16,247 bases of DNA, from the NCBI GenBank assembly GCA_035551355.1, contig DASZNF010000145.1, forward strand, positions 1 through 16,247. Reading direction: 5' to 3'. The DNA is from DATATV01 sp035551355 (GTDB taxonomy: Bacteria > Actinomycetota > Actinomycetes > Mycobacteriales > Pseudonocardiaceae). Below the pieces are notes generated by a model. It had not been told where the DNA came from. It saw only the letters and a list, made by a program, of their open reading frames with translations, and made no database searches. Made by a program: the position numbers and the translations under genes. Below, piece by piece: positions 1 through 5,982 of this stretch. Position 1 is the stretch's first letter. Every line of letters starts with the position of its first letter.

Positions 1-270
1 TTGGGTGGTGCCGTTGAAGTTCCAGTAGACCTGGTTGTCGGGGTATTGGCCGTTGGTTTGGTTGATGATCTTGATTTCCAGGATGTTCTTCGCGGCGGGG
101 ATGCTGGTGGTGTCGCCCCAGAACGAGTCCGGCGGCGCGCCGGTGGCCGCGGCGGCGCTGGTGGCCGCGGCGGCGCTGGTGGGGACGATGACGAGGCCGA
201 ACGCGGCGAGCGCGGCGACGGCCGCGGCGACGAAGCGGCCCTGGTGGCGAACCCGTCTGAATAGGGTCAT
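1..270 (-). CDS. Secreted beta-1,3-glucanase-like (GH64/thaumatin-like) protein, 5' part only
   Basis: The first 90 codons of a minus-strand gene run off the window edge. The ATG at 270 is preceded by a GGGAAGGA-type ribosome site. Residues 1-36 form an export signal: a basic start (Arg 5, 6 and 8), a hydrophobic core at about 14-31, then an Ala/Thr/Ser-rich cleavage region. The mature start contains IINQTNGQYPDNQVYWNF (residues 68-85). This resembles the opening strand of actinobacterial GH64/thaumatin-like beta-1,3-glucanases ('N-x-TNG-x-YPD-x-QVYW'). The family assignment is from memory and rests on this one strand, because the catalytic part lies outside the window. The likely role is extracellular hydrolysis of beta-glucan. 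A CebR-type operator 42 bp upstream of the start suggests induction by cello-oligosaccharides or a related sugar. The signal region carries an exact 18-bp duplication. Confidence 0.6.
   Translation of the reverse strand, partial: MTLFRRVRHQGRFVAAAVAALAAFGLVIVPTSAAAATSAAAATGAPPDSFWGDTTSIPAAKNILEIKIINQTNGQYPDNQVYWNFNGTTQ
145..180. repeat. Two exact 18-bp tandem copies inside the signal-peptide region
   Basis: The unit ggccgcggcggcgctggt occurs twice in tandem (145-162 and 163-180). On the minus strand it encodes a doubled Thr-Ser-Ala-Ala-Ala-Ala block around residues 31-42, next to the expected signal peptidase site. It is in frame and probably arose by slippage or unequal exchange in GC-rich DNA. 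Confidence 0.8.
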
Positions 271-311
271 GGTGGTGCGTCCTTCCCGGTGAGAACCAGG
301 CAACCGAAGTT

Positions 312-325
312 TGGGAGCGCTCCCA
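312..325. promoter_or_regulatory. CebR-type LacI-family operator (perfect 14-bp palindrome)
   Basis: TGGGAGCGCTCCCA is a perfect palindrome and is identical, as I recall it, to the consensus operator of CebR, the cellobiose-responsive LacI-family repressor of Streptomyces. It lies 42 bp upstream of the ATG at 270. A possible -35 (TTGACT, minus strand 335-330) lies just upstream, which would put the operator in the -35/-10 spacer. The matching -10 (AAACTT, 312-307) is poor, so the promoter position is uncertain. The cebR gene is not in the window. Confidence 0.75.
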
Positions 326-414
326 GGAAAGTCAACTCGGATATCGCGCCGGGTGTCAAGAGAACGAGTTTGCCGCTGAAAACGGCTCTGTTAACGCCCG
401 CGACCGACCGAATG

Positions 415-444
415 TCCGGCGGCGAGGACGGATTCGCCGCCGGA
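415..444 (-). terminator. Hairpin downstream of the alpha/beta hydrolase
   Basis: A perfect 11-bp inverted repeat, TCCGGCGGCGA (415-425) and TCGCCGCCGGA (434-444), with an 8-nt loop starts 13 nt after the stop codon of the minus-strand hydrolase gene. There is no T-tract, which is common for actinomycete terminators. It separates this gene from the CebR-box promoter of the next one. Confidence 0.65.
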
Positions 445-457
445 CCCGAGCCCGGAC

Positions 458-1315
458 TCAGCCGCGCAGCACCTTGATCACCTCGGCCGGCGCCTCCTCG
501 GCCATGAAATGCCCACAGGTCACCGTCCGGTGGTCCACGTTCGGCGCCCAGGCCCGCCACAACGCCACCGCGTCGTACCCCAGCGCCGCGCCCCAGTCCT
601 GCTGCACCACGGTCACCGGCATGCGCAGCTGGTTGCCCGCGGCCCGGTCGGCCGCGTCGTGGTCGACGTCGATCCCCGCGCTGGCCCGGTAGTCGGCCAC
701 GATCGAGGGCACCGCGTCCCGGCACGCGGCCAGGTACTCCGCGCGCACCTCCTCGGGAATTGCCTCGGGGCGCTGCCGCCACGCGTCCAGGAAATGACCG
801 AAGAACGCGTCCGGCGCACCGGCGATCAGGGTTTCCGGAAGGCCGGGCGGCTGGGCCATGAGGTACAGGTGGAAGCCCACCGCGGCGGTCCGGCCGTGCA
901 GCACGTCCCACATGTCCAGCGTGGGCAGCACGTCGAGGATGGTCAGCCGGGTGATGGCGGCGGGATGGTCGAGTCCGGCGCGGATGGCCACCAGGGCCCC
1001 GCGATCGTGCCCGGCCAGCGCGAGCTCCTCGTGGCCGAACGCCCGGGCCAGCGCCACGACGTCCAGGGCCATGGTTCGCTTGGCGTAGGCCCGGCCGTCG
1101 TCGGCCGGTTTGTCGCTGGCGCCGTAGCCGCGCAGGTCCGGGCAGATCACCGTGTGGTCGGCGGCCAGATCGGCGGCCACGTGCCGCCACATCAAGTGGG
1201 TCTGCGGGAAGCCGTGCAGCAGCACGATCGGGTCGCCCGAGCCGCCGACGGCCACGTTGAGCGCGACGCCCTCGGCCACGGGCACCCGCTGGTAGTCGAA
1301 TCCGGTGATCGGCAT
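458..1315 (-). CDS. Alpha/beta hydrolase, haloacetate (fluoroacetate) dehalogenase-like
   Basis: This 285-aa cytoplasmic alpha/beta-hydrolase has the usual family length. Visible motifs are the oxyanion segment HGFPQTHLMW (34-43), DLRGYGASDKP (60-70), a nucleophile elbow GHDRG with Asp104, a candidate acid Asp128 in ILDVLP, and the catalytic His269 in CGHFMAEEAP. An Asp nucleophile means dehalogenase or epoxide-hydrolase chemistry rather than a serine esterase. Local sequence (RLTILDVLPT, the H149 segment, DYRAS at 208-212) resembles fluoroacetate dehalogenase. With an offset of six from the Rhodopseudomonas enzyme as I remember it, Arg105 and His149 are kept, but the second carboxylate-binding Arg is Leu108 and the halide-pocket Trp is Leu150. 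The substrate is therefore probably not fluoroacetate. The start has AGAAGGG about 6 nt upstream. The gene diverges from the two-component system. Confidence 0.8.
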   Translation of the reverse strand: MPITGFDYQRVPVAEGVALNVAVGGSGDPIVLLHGFPQTHLMWRHVAADLAADHTVICPDLRGYGASDKPADDGRAYAKRTMALDVVALARAFGHEELALAGHDRGALVAIRAGLDHPAAITRLTILDVLPTLDMWDVLHGRTAAVGFHLYLMAQPPGLPETLIAGAPDAFFGHFLDAWRQRPEAIPEEVRAEYLAACRDAVPSIVADYRASAGIDVDHDAADRAAGNQLRMPVTVVQQDWGAALGYDAVALWRAWAPNVDHRTVTCGHFMAEEAPAEVIKVLRG

Positions 1316-1362
1316 GATCAGCCCTTCTGCTGGGGTGGGGTCACCAGCGTGCGGGCCGCCGA

Positions 1363-1391
1363 TCAGCGACCGGTCAGCAACGACTCAGCGA
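1363..1391 (+). promoter_or_regulatory. Three heptamer direct repeats at 11-bp pitch (SARP-type binding array)
   Basis: TCAGCGA (1363-1369), TCAGCAA (1374-1380) and TCAGCGA (1385-1391) are spaced by exactly 4 bp, giving an 11-bp pitch along one DNA face. This is the known architecture of SARP operators, and PhoP boxes use the same pitch. The array is in the gap between the hydrolase and the two-component system. On the plus strand a weak -10 (TACTAC, 1402-1407) begins 10 bp after the last repeat. On the minus strand no TANNNT element follows. Control of the two-component genes is therefore more likely than control of the hydrolase. A further TCATCGC at 1394-1400 is off the 11-bp register. Confidence 0.5.
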
Positions 1392-1439
1392 TGTCATCGC
1401 CTACTACCGGGGTCGCAGACGCGTGCCTACCACCGCCGG

Positions 1440-1468
1440 ATGACCGCACGTCACGGACTTCCTACGCT
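1440..1468 (+). promoter_or_regulatory. Putative promoter giving a leaderless kinase transcript
   Basis: ATGACC (1440-1445) and TACGCT (1463-1468) are separated by 17 bp. Transcription would begin 6-7 nt after the -10, at or beside the GTG at 1475. No good Shine-Dalgarno sequence precedes that GTG, and leaderless mRNAs are common in actinomycetes. This supports GTG 1475 as the kinase start. Seen by eye only. Confidence 0.4.
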
Positions 1469-1474
1469 GGGGCA

Positions 1475-2653
1475 GTGCAGGCCAGACTCACCGATCGGGT
1501 GCGAACACGGGTGGAGCGCAGCCTCGCCCGGGCCGGGATCGCCGTCCCGTGGTGGATTCCGGTGTCCATGGCCACCGTGGGCATGCTGCTCACCATCGTC
1601 GCGCTGGCCCAGCGGATCGGCACCGCCCCCGGCCCGCTGCTCGTGCTGGCCGCCCTGTGCGCGGCCGCGTCGCTGTTGTACTGGCTGGCCACCGGGGCGT
1701 TCGCGCCGTCCTGGCTGAAATCGGCCGGCCTGCTCATCGCGGTCGCGCTGCTGCTGATCCGGCCGATGGTGCCCGACTTCGCACCCATTCTGCTGGCGCT
1801 GGTCGCCGCCGAGGCGGGCACCATCGCCGGCACCGTGCTGGCCGTCGTGGTCACCGCCACCGGGGTCGTGATCCTGATCGTGGCCGGGGTCTGGTTCGGG
1901 CTGGTCGGCGTGCCCGCCTACCTCGCCGCGGTCGTGCTCAGCTACGCCGCCGCGCTGCTGCTGCGCTGGTACATCCGGGCGCTGGCCGCCGAACGCGGCA
2001 ACCAGCAGGCCGTGCGGGAACAGGCGATTCTGGCCGAGCGGCAACGGATCGCGCGCGAGGTGCACGACGTGGTCGCGCACTCGCTGAGCATCACCCTGCT
2101 GCACCTGACCGGCGCCCGCCGCGCCCTGCAACAGGATCGGGACGTGGACGACGCGGTGGAGGTGCTGACCGAGGCCGAACGGGTCGGCCGGGCCGCCATG
2201 GCCGACGTCCGCCGCACGGTCGGCCTGCTGTCCGGCGCGTCCACCGGCACCGCCCCGCTGCCCCGCGCGGACGACATCGCCGACCTGGTCGAGCAGACCC
2301 GGTCCGCCGGACTGAACGTGTGTTACGAGCACACCGGGGATGTCGCGGGCATCGGCGCGTCGGCCGGGCTCGGGTTGTACCGCATCGCCCAGGAATCCCT
2401 GGCCAACATCGTCAAGCACGCGCCGGAGGCGGTGGCCGAAGTCCGGTTGGTCGTCGAGCTCACCGGCACCCGGCTGACCGTGCGCAACCGCCGGTTCCCG
2501 GCCGGACCACACCAGCCCGGCCCCGGTTCCGGACTGCCCGGGATGGCCTCGCGCGCGGCCGCGCTTGGCGCGCAGTTGCGGGCCGGGCCGGTCGGCGAGC
2601 ACTGGGAGGTCGATGTGACCGTGCCCAACACGCCCGCCGGTGCCGCGTCATGA
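1475..2653 (+). CDS. Membrane sensor histidine kinase, DesK/NarL-partner type
   Basis: This 392-aa protein has about six hydrophobic spans (roughly 24-46, 52-73, 80-97, 101-117, 119-140 and 143-165) with no sizeable extracellular loop, so the signal is probably sensed in or at the membrane. A HisKA_3 domain follows (about 185-252) with the phospho-acceptor His197 in REVHDVVAHS. The ATPase domain (about 296-385) has an N-box LYRIAQESLANIVKHA (301-316) and a G-box GSGLPGM (351-357). The usual D-box acidic pair is replaced by VRNRR, which I recall as common in this kinase subfamily. The start is uncertain: GTG 1475 fits the leaderless promoter, but in-frame GTGs at 1499 and 1511 are possible. 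The stop overlaps the regulator start by 4 nt (ATGA), so kinase and regulator are translationally coupled partners. Confidence 0.85.
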   Translation: MQARLTDRVRTRVERSLARAGIAVPWWIPVSMATVGMLLTIVALAQRIGTAPGPLLVLAALCAAASLLYWLATGAFAPSWLKSAGLLIAVALLLIRPMVPDFAPILLALVAAEAGTIAGTVLAVVVTATGVVILIVAGVWFGLVGVPAYLAAVVLSYAAALLLRWYIRALAAERGNQQAVREQAILAERQRIAREVHDVVAHSLSITLLHLTGARRALQQDRDVDDAVEVLTEAERVGRAAMADVRRTVGLLSGASTGTAPLPRADDIADLVEQTRSAGLNVCYEHTGDVAGIGASAGLGLYRIAQESLANIVKHAPEAVAEVRLVVELTGTRLTVRNRRFPAGPHQPGPGSGLPGMASRAAALGAQLRAGPVGEHWEVDVTVPNTPAGAAS

Positions 2654-4146
2654 CCGGGCCGGCCGACGAGGTGCGCGTGCTGCTGGTGGACGACCAGGAG
2701 CTGGTCCGGTCCGGGCTGCGCCGGATTCTGCGCCGCCGCGACGGGTTCGTGATCACCGGCGAGTGCGGCGACGGCGCCGAGGTGCCCGCGGCGCTGGCGG
2801 CGGCCCCGGTGGACGTGATCGTGATGGACCTGCGGATGCGGTACGTGGACGGCATCGAGGCCACCCGCAGGCTGCACGCGGCCGGGGAGCATCCGCCCGT
2901 GCTGGCCCTGACCACGTTCGACGACGACGAGTTGCTGGCCGGTGCGCTGCGCGCGGGCGCGGCCGGCTACGTGCTCAAGGACTGTTCGGCCGAGGACCTG
3001 ATCCGCGCGGTGCGCACGGTCGCGGCGGGCGAGTCGTGGCTGGACACCTCGGTCACCGCGCGGGTGCTGTCCACCTACCGCCGGTCGGCCGACCCCGAGC
3101 GGCCGCGGGCCACGCCGCCGGAACAGCTGACCCCACGGGAGTTCGACGTGCTGCGCGCGGTCGGCCGCGGCCAGTCCAACGCGGAGATCGCCGAGACGCT
3201 GCTGATCTCGGAACTGACCGTGAAAAGCCACCTCGGCCGCATTCTCACCAAACTCGGCCTGCGCGACCGCCCGAGCGCGATCGTCTACGCCTTCGACCAC
3301 GGCATCGTCACGCCCAGCCAGAGCGCCGCGCCGCCCGCCCCGGTGACGGCGACCGAGCCCCCGGTCCGGGAGAGCAGGCTGCGGCTGGCCGTGCTGGGGC
3401 CGTTGCGGGCCTGGCGCGGTGACCGACTGGTGGATCTCGGGCCGATCCGGCAGCAGGCCATGCTGGCCGCGTTGGTGTTGCGCCCGGATGTCTCGGTCAG
3501 CCAACAGGAACTGCTGGCCGACGTGTGGGGGCTGGAACCGCCGGGCACGGGCGGGAAAGTGGTGCCGGTGTACCTGTACCGGCTGCGCAAGTGCCTGCAG
3601 GCCGGCGAGGCCGGGACGGCCGCGGTGCTGGACAGCGACCGGGGTGGATACCGGTTCGCCAGCGGCTCGGCCTGGGTCGACGCGGCCGAGTTGGACGACA
3701 TCACCAGCGAGGCCGACCAGTTGGCGCAGGCGGGTGAACTGGCCGCGGCCGTGCGCGGTTACGTCGACGCGCTGGAGCTGTTCCAGGGCGAGCCGCTGGC
3801 CGGTCTCCCCGGCCCGTTCGCGGCCGGGGAACGCATGCGGCTGGCCGAGCGGCGGCTGGCGCTGAACCTGCGCAAACTGGCCTGGCAGCTGCGGTTGGGC
3901 GGCTACCCGGAGGCCATCGGCGAGCTGTCCGCGCTGTCCCAGACTCACCCGCACAGCGAGCCGATCGCCGGACTGCTGATGCGCGCCCTCTACCGCGCGG
4001 GCCGCCGGGCCGACGCGCTGGCCGTGTTCACCGGGCTGCGCCGCCGCCTGGTGGACGACCTGGGCATGGAGCCGGGGGCGGAGCTGCGGCGGGTGCAACA
4101 GGTCGTGCTCGGCGGGGAAGCCTCAACCGCAACGGATTTCGACTGA
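2650..4146 (+). CDS. Hybrid response regulator: NarL-type (REC + LuxR HTH) fused to a SARP (wHTH + BTAD)
   Basis: This 498-aa protein runs in one uninterrupted frame. Residues 6-120 are a receiver domain with Asp14/Asp15, phospho-acceptor Asp60 (VIVMDLRM), the switch residue in LTTF (87-90) and Lys110. Residues 159-216 are a LuxR/NarL helix-turn-helix (LTPREFDVLRAVGRGQSNAE, then ELTVKSHLGRIL). A Pro/Ala/Thr-rich linker (221-240) leads to an OmpR-type winged helix (243-338; LAVLGPLRAW to GGYRFASG) and a BTAD domain (344-485) ending in LGMEPGAELRRVQQ, the usual end of SARPs. The first 216 residues alone equal a full NarL regulator, and the rest equals a small SARP of about 255 residues. Phosphorylation by the upstream kinase presumably controls DNA binding through one or both DNA-binding domains. 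Codon use looks uniform across the junction, with no sign of a frameshift artefact. Confidence 0.9.
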   Translation: MTGPADEVRVLLVDDQELVRSGLRRILRRRDGFVITGECGDGAEVPAALAAAPVDVIVMDLRMRYVDGIEATRRLHAAGEHPPVLALTTFDDDELLAGALRAGAAGYVLKDCSAEDLIRAVRTVAAGESWLDTSVTARVLSTYRRSADPERPRATPPEQLTPREFDVLRAVGRGQSNAEIAETLLISELTVKSHLGRILTKLGLRDRPSAIVYAFDHGIVTPSQSAAPPAPVTATEPPVRESRLRLAVLGPLRAWRGDRLVDLGPIRQQAMLAALVLRPDVSVSQQELLADVWGLEPPGTGGKVVPVYLYRLRKCLQAGEAGTAAVLDSDRGGYRFASGSAWVDAAELDDITSEADQLAQAGELAAAVRGYVDALELFQGEPLAGLPGPFAAGERMRLAERRLALNLRKLAWQLRLGGYPEAIGELSALSQTHPHSEPIAGLLMRALYRAGRRADALAVFTGLRRRLVDDLGMEPGAELRRVQQVVLGGEASTATDFD

Positions 4147-4147
4147 G

Positions 4148-4188
4148 CAACGGTCCACGAACGACCTCAGCTGAGCGTGGAACCGTTG
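4148..4188. terminator. Shared stem-loop between convergent genes
   Basis: CAACGGTCCACG (4148-4159) pairs with CGTGGAACCGTTG (4176-4188), giving about 12 bp with one bulged base. The loop contains the palindrome CTCAGCTGAG (4166-4175). The structure spans the 20-bp gap between the regulator stop (4146) and the ESX operon stop (4167), and could end transcription from both sides. Confidence 0.55.
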
Positions 4189-5249
4189 TGCCCGCTGGTG
4201 GCCGACACGCCGGTGCCGCCGGGCGTCCCGATATTGATGTTGATATTGATGGTCTCCGTGGCCGGGCTCGTGGTTGAGGTGCCCGCGTTCGTCGTTCCGG
4301 TGCCGGTGCCCGAGGTGCTCGTTCCCGTGCCGCTCGCGTTCGTTGTTCCGGTGCCCGAACCCGAGGCATTCGTCGCGGTGCCCGAGGCGCTCGAGGTTGA
4401 GGCGCCGGAACCGGTGCCGGTCGAGGAGTTGCTGGAGGTGGTCTGGCTCAGCGCGGTGTTGACCGCCTCAAGGGACTTGGTGATGACCTCCACCAGCGAG
4501 GCCAGGTTCTGCCCGCTGGACAGCAACGCGCCCATCTTCTGCGCGATCTGCCCGCCGTAGTCGGTGGCCACCGCGACCACCTGCGGGATGGCCGCGGCGA
4601 TGCTCGCCCCGCCGGTCACCGCCGCGCTGGCCATCGCCGGGGTCATGATCGCGTTGATCTTGGCCGCCGCCTCGGACACCAGCTGCCCGCACTGCTGTTG
4701 GGTGCTCGCGACCACCTTGGTCGCCGCGGTGACCGCGGAGGACACCCCGGAGGTCGACTTGGCGATCCCGCGCAACTCGGTGGCCAGGTCGGTGGCGGTG
4801 GTCTGGTAGTTGGCCGAGGCCGTGCCCGACCAGCCGCTGGTCTGCGTGCCGGCCGCCTGCTGGTAGTTCCCGGCGACCGTGGCCACGTTCTGCCCGGCCG
4901 TCTGCCCGCTCTGCGCGCTGGACGAACTGGACGTACCGCCGTCCCCGGTGAGCAGCTTCAGCGGCTCATCGAGGAACGACACGAACGGCATCACCAGCCC
5001 GAATCCGGCCTCCACGATGGACGACAGCGGATTGCCGGCCGAACCGGCCAGATCCAGCACGGCGCTCACGCCGTCCAGCCCGCCGGTGAGCCAGTCGCCC
5101 GCGGCGACCGCCGTGGTGGCCGAGTCGATGTCGGACAGCAACTGGGTGAGGTTGATCCCGGTGTTCGACGACGACGTGCTCGCGCCTGCGGCAGCCGATG
5201 TCGCCGAGGTGGTCGAGGAGGTGGTCGGGGTCGTGGTCGGGGTGGTCAC
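4167..5249 (-). CDS. WXG100-like ESX secretion-associated protein with Ser/Thr/Gly-rich tail
   Basis: A 360-aa protein and the last gene of the ESX operon. It starts at GTG 5249, with GGAG 8 nt upstream, overlapping the previous stop as GTGA. Order: a Thr/Ser-rich start (1-30); a helical, partly hydrophobic region (31-102); a Ser linker; a WXG-type helical hairpin with the W-S-G turn at 140-142 (TSGWSGTASANY) and long flanking helices (about 113-190); an Ala-rich helical part (190-268); then a low-complexity Ser/Thr/Gly/Asn tail (270-332). The end is an alternating Ile-Asn strand (TINININI) and Gly-rich residues. The fold suggests an ESX cargo, comparable in layout to EspB-like proteins, but sequence identity to EspB is not visible. 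No clear YxxxD/E follows the hairpin, so export may need a partner. The exact function is unknown. Confidence 0.7.
   Translation of the reverse strand: MTTPTTTPTTSSTTSATSAAAGASTSSSNTGINLTQLLSDIDSATTAVAAGDWLTGGLDGVSAVLDLAGSAGNPLSSIVEAGFGLVMPFVSFLDEPLKLLTGDGGTSSSSSAQSGQTAGQNVATVAGNYQQAAGTQTSGWSGTASANYQTTATDLATELRGIAKSTSGVSSAVTAATKVVASTQQQCGQLVSEAAAKINAIMTPAMASAAVTGGASIAAAIPQVVAVATDYGGQIAQKMGALLSSGQNLASLVEVITKSLEAVNTALSQTTSSNSSTGTGSGASTSSASGTATNASGSGTGTTNASGTGTSTSGTGTGTTNAGTSTTSPATETINININIGTPGGTGVSATSGHNGSTLS
4268..4412. repeat. Imperfect low-complexity repeats encoding the Ser/Thr/Gly tail
   Basis: Variants of gcgttcgt(c/t)gttccggtgcc and gtgcccgag recur through this stretch. They encode degenerate Gly-Thr-Gly-Thr-Thr-Asn-Ala-Ser units of the cargo protein tail. 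Copies are diverged rather than identical, so this is an old expansion within a coding sequence. Confidence 0.6.
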
Positions 5250-5575
5250 TTCGGCTCCTGTGCGGGCGGCCGGATCGCGGTGAGCCGGCCCGCGATGTCC
5301 TGGTCGCGGTTCTGGTAGTTCTCGACGGTCTTGCCCAGCAGCATGCTGACGTTGTCCACGCCGGAGGCGGCGCCGGTGATCGCGTCGGTGGTTCGGCCCA
5401 TCGCGTCCTGCAGCCCCGAGGTGAGGAACTGCACGAACGGGCCGAGTGCGTTGTCCGACAGGCCATTGGTCTGCCCACCGGCCACCGTGGACAGTTGACC
5501 GGCCAGGTCGCTGACGCTGGCCGCGTGCGTGCGCAGCTGCTCGGGATCGAGCTGGAACCGGCCGTTCTCGGTCAT
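5246..5575 (-). CDS. EspC-like small ESX secretion target with YxxxD motif
   Basis: A 109-aa protein whose ATG at 5575 has GGAGG 8 nt upstream and overlaps the previous stop (ATGA). The start, LDPEQLRTHAASVSDLAGQL (residues 9-28), resembles the DUF2580/EspC-type family of ESX-secreted proteins. Two predicted helices flank a break at about 35-45. Near the C-terminus, Tyr87-Gln-Asn-Arg-Asp91 matches the YxxxD/E type VII export signal, placed after the second helix as expected. There is no WXG turn. It probably pairs with another operon product for export. The family call is from memory; the motif is directly visible. Confidence 0.75.
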   Translation of the reverse strand: MTENGRFQLDPEQLRTHAASVSDLAGQLSTVAGGQTNGLSDNALGPFVQFLTSGLQDAMGRTTDAITGAASGVDNVSMLLGKTVENYQNRDQDIAGRLTAIRPPAQEPK

Positions 5576-5982
5576 CGGATGACCTCCGGCCCGCCGTCGA
5601 AGTAATCGCCGTCCGGCGCGGTATGCGCGCCCGCCGGCTGGGCCGGCAGGTACTGCCTGATCGCGTCCAGCGCGGGCCCGTCGCCCACGTAACCGGCCAT
5701 GATCTCCAGCGTTCGCGCACTGGCCGCGCGCTGTGCGTCCCGCGCGGTGGCCAGGATCAGCTGGGCCAATGCGTCGGCTTCCAACTTGCGGGCGGCCGGG
5801 GTGAGGCGCAGATCGGCGAGCGCGCCGGTGGCGGTCACCCGCACCTCGACCTCGCCGTGCGGAGTGCGGGCCTGCCCGCTGACCTGGCTCAGCTCGGCGG
5901 TGGCCGCCTCCGCACTGGCCGCCGTGCCGGTCAACCGCTGTTCGTAGTCGGCCAGCCACTGTGCTGAATCCACCGTGTTCAC
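5572..5982 (-). CDS. YbaB/EbfC-family protein (EspL-like) of the ESX operon
   Basis: A 136-aa protein with the YbaB layout: an N-terminal helix (about 5-35), a small beta-sheet with EVEVRVTATGALADLRL (44-60), then a long C-terminal helix (about 65-98) and a tail. YbaB/EbfC proteins bind DNA or act as small dimeric partners. The mycobacterial ESX-1 protein EspL belongs to this family, so a role in ESX cargo stability or its regulation is inferred. GTG 5982 overlaps the previous stop (GTGA), the pattern seen at the other junctions here. GTG 5973, nine bases later, has a better-placed GAAGG and is an alternative. Confidence 0.75.
   Translation of the reverse strand: MNTVDSAQWLADYEQRLTGTAASAEAATAELSQVSGQARTPHGEVEVRVTATGALADLRLTPAARKLEADALAQLILATARDAQRAASARTLEIMAGYVGDGPALDAIRQYLPAQPAGAHTAPDGDYFDGGPEVIR

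Noticed and set aside
267..1190. 307-aa minus-strand frame overlapping the hydrolase
   Set aside because: Extreme Arg/Gly/Ala/Pro composition typical of an off-frame read of GC-rich coding DNA; the 285-aa frame has all hydrolase motifs.
509..1474. Upstream extension of the kinase reading frame by more than 300 codons
   Set aside because: It lies antisense to the alpha/beta hydrolase, is Arg/Val/Gly/His-rich with no fold, and the true kinase membrane domain begins after the GTG at 1475.
1391..1474. ATG at 1391 as an earlier kinase start
   Set aside because: No ribosome site, a non-helical Pro/Ser/Thr-rich extension of 28 residues, and overlap with the third heptamer repeat. GTG 1475 with a leaderless promoter fits better, though this is not proven.
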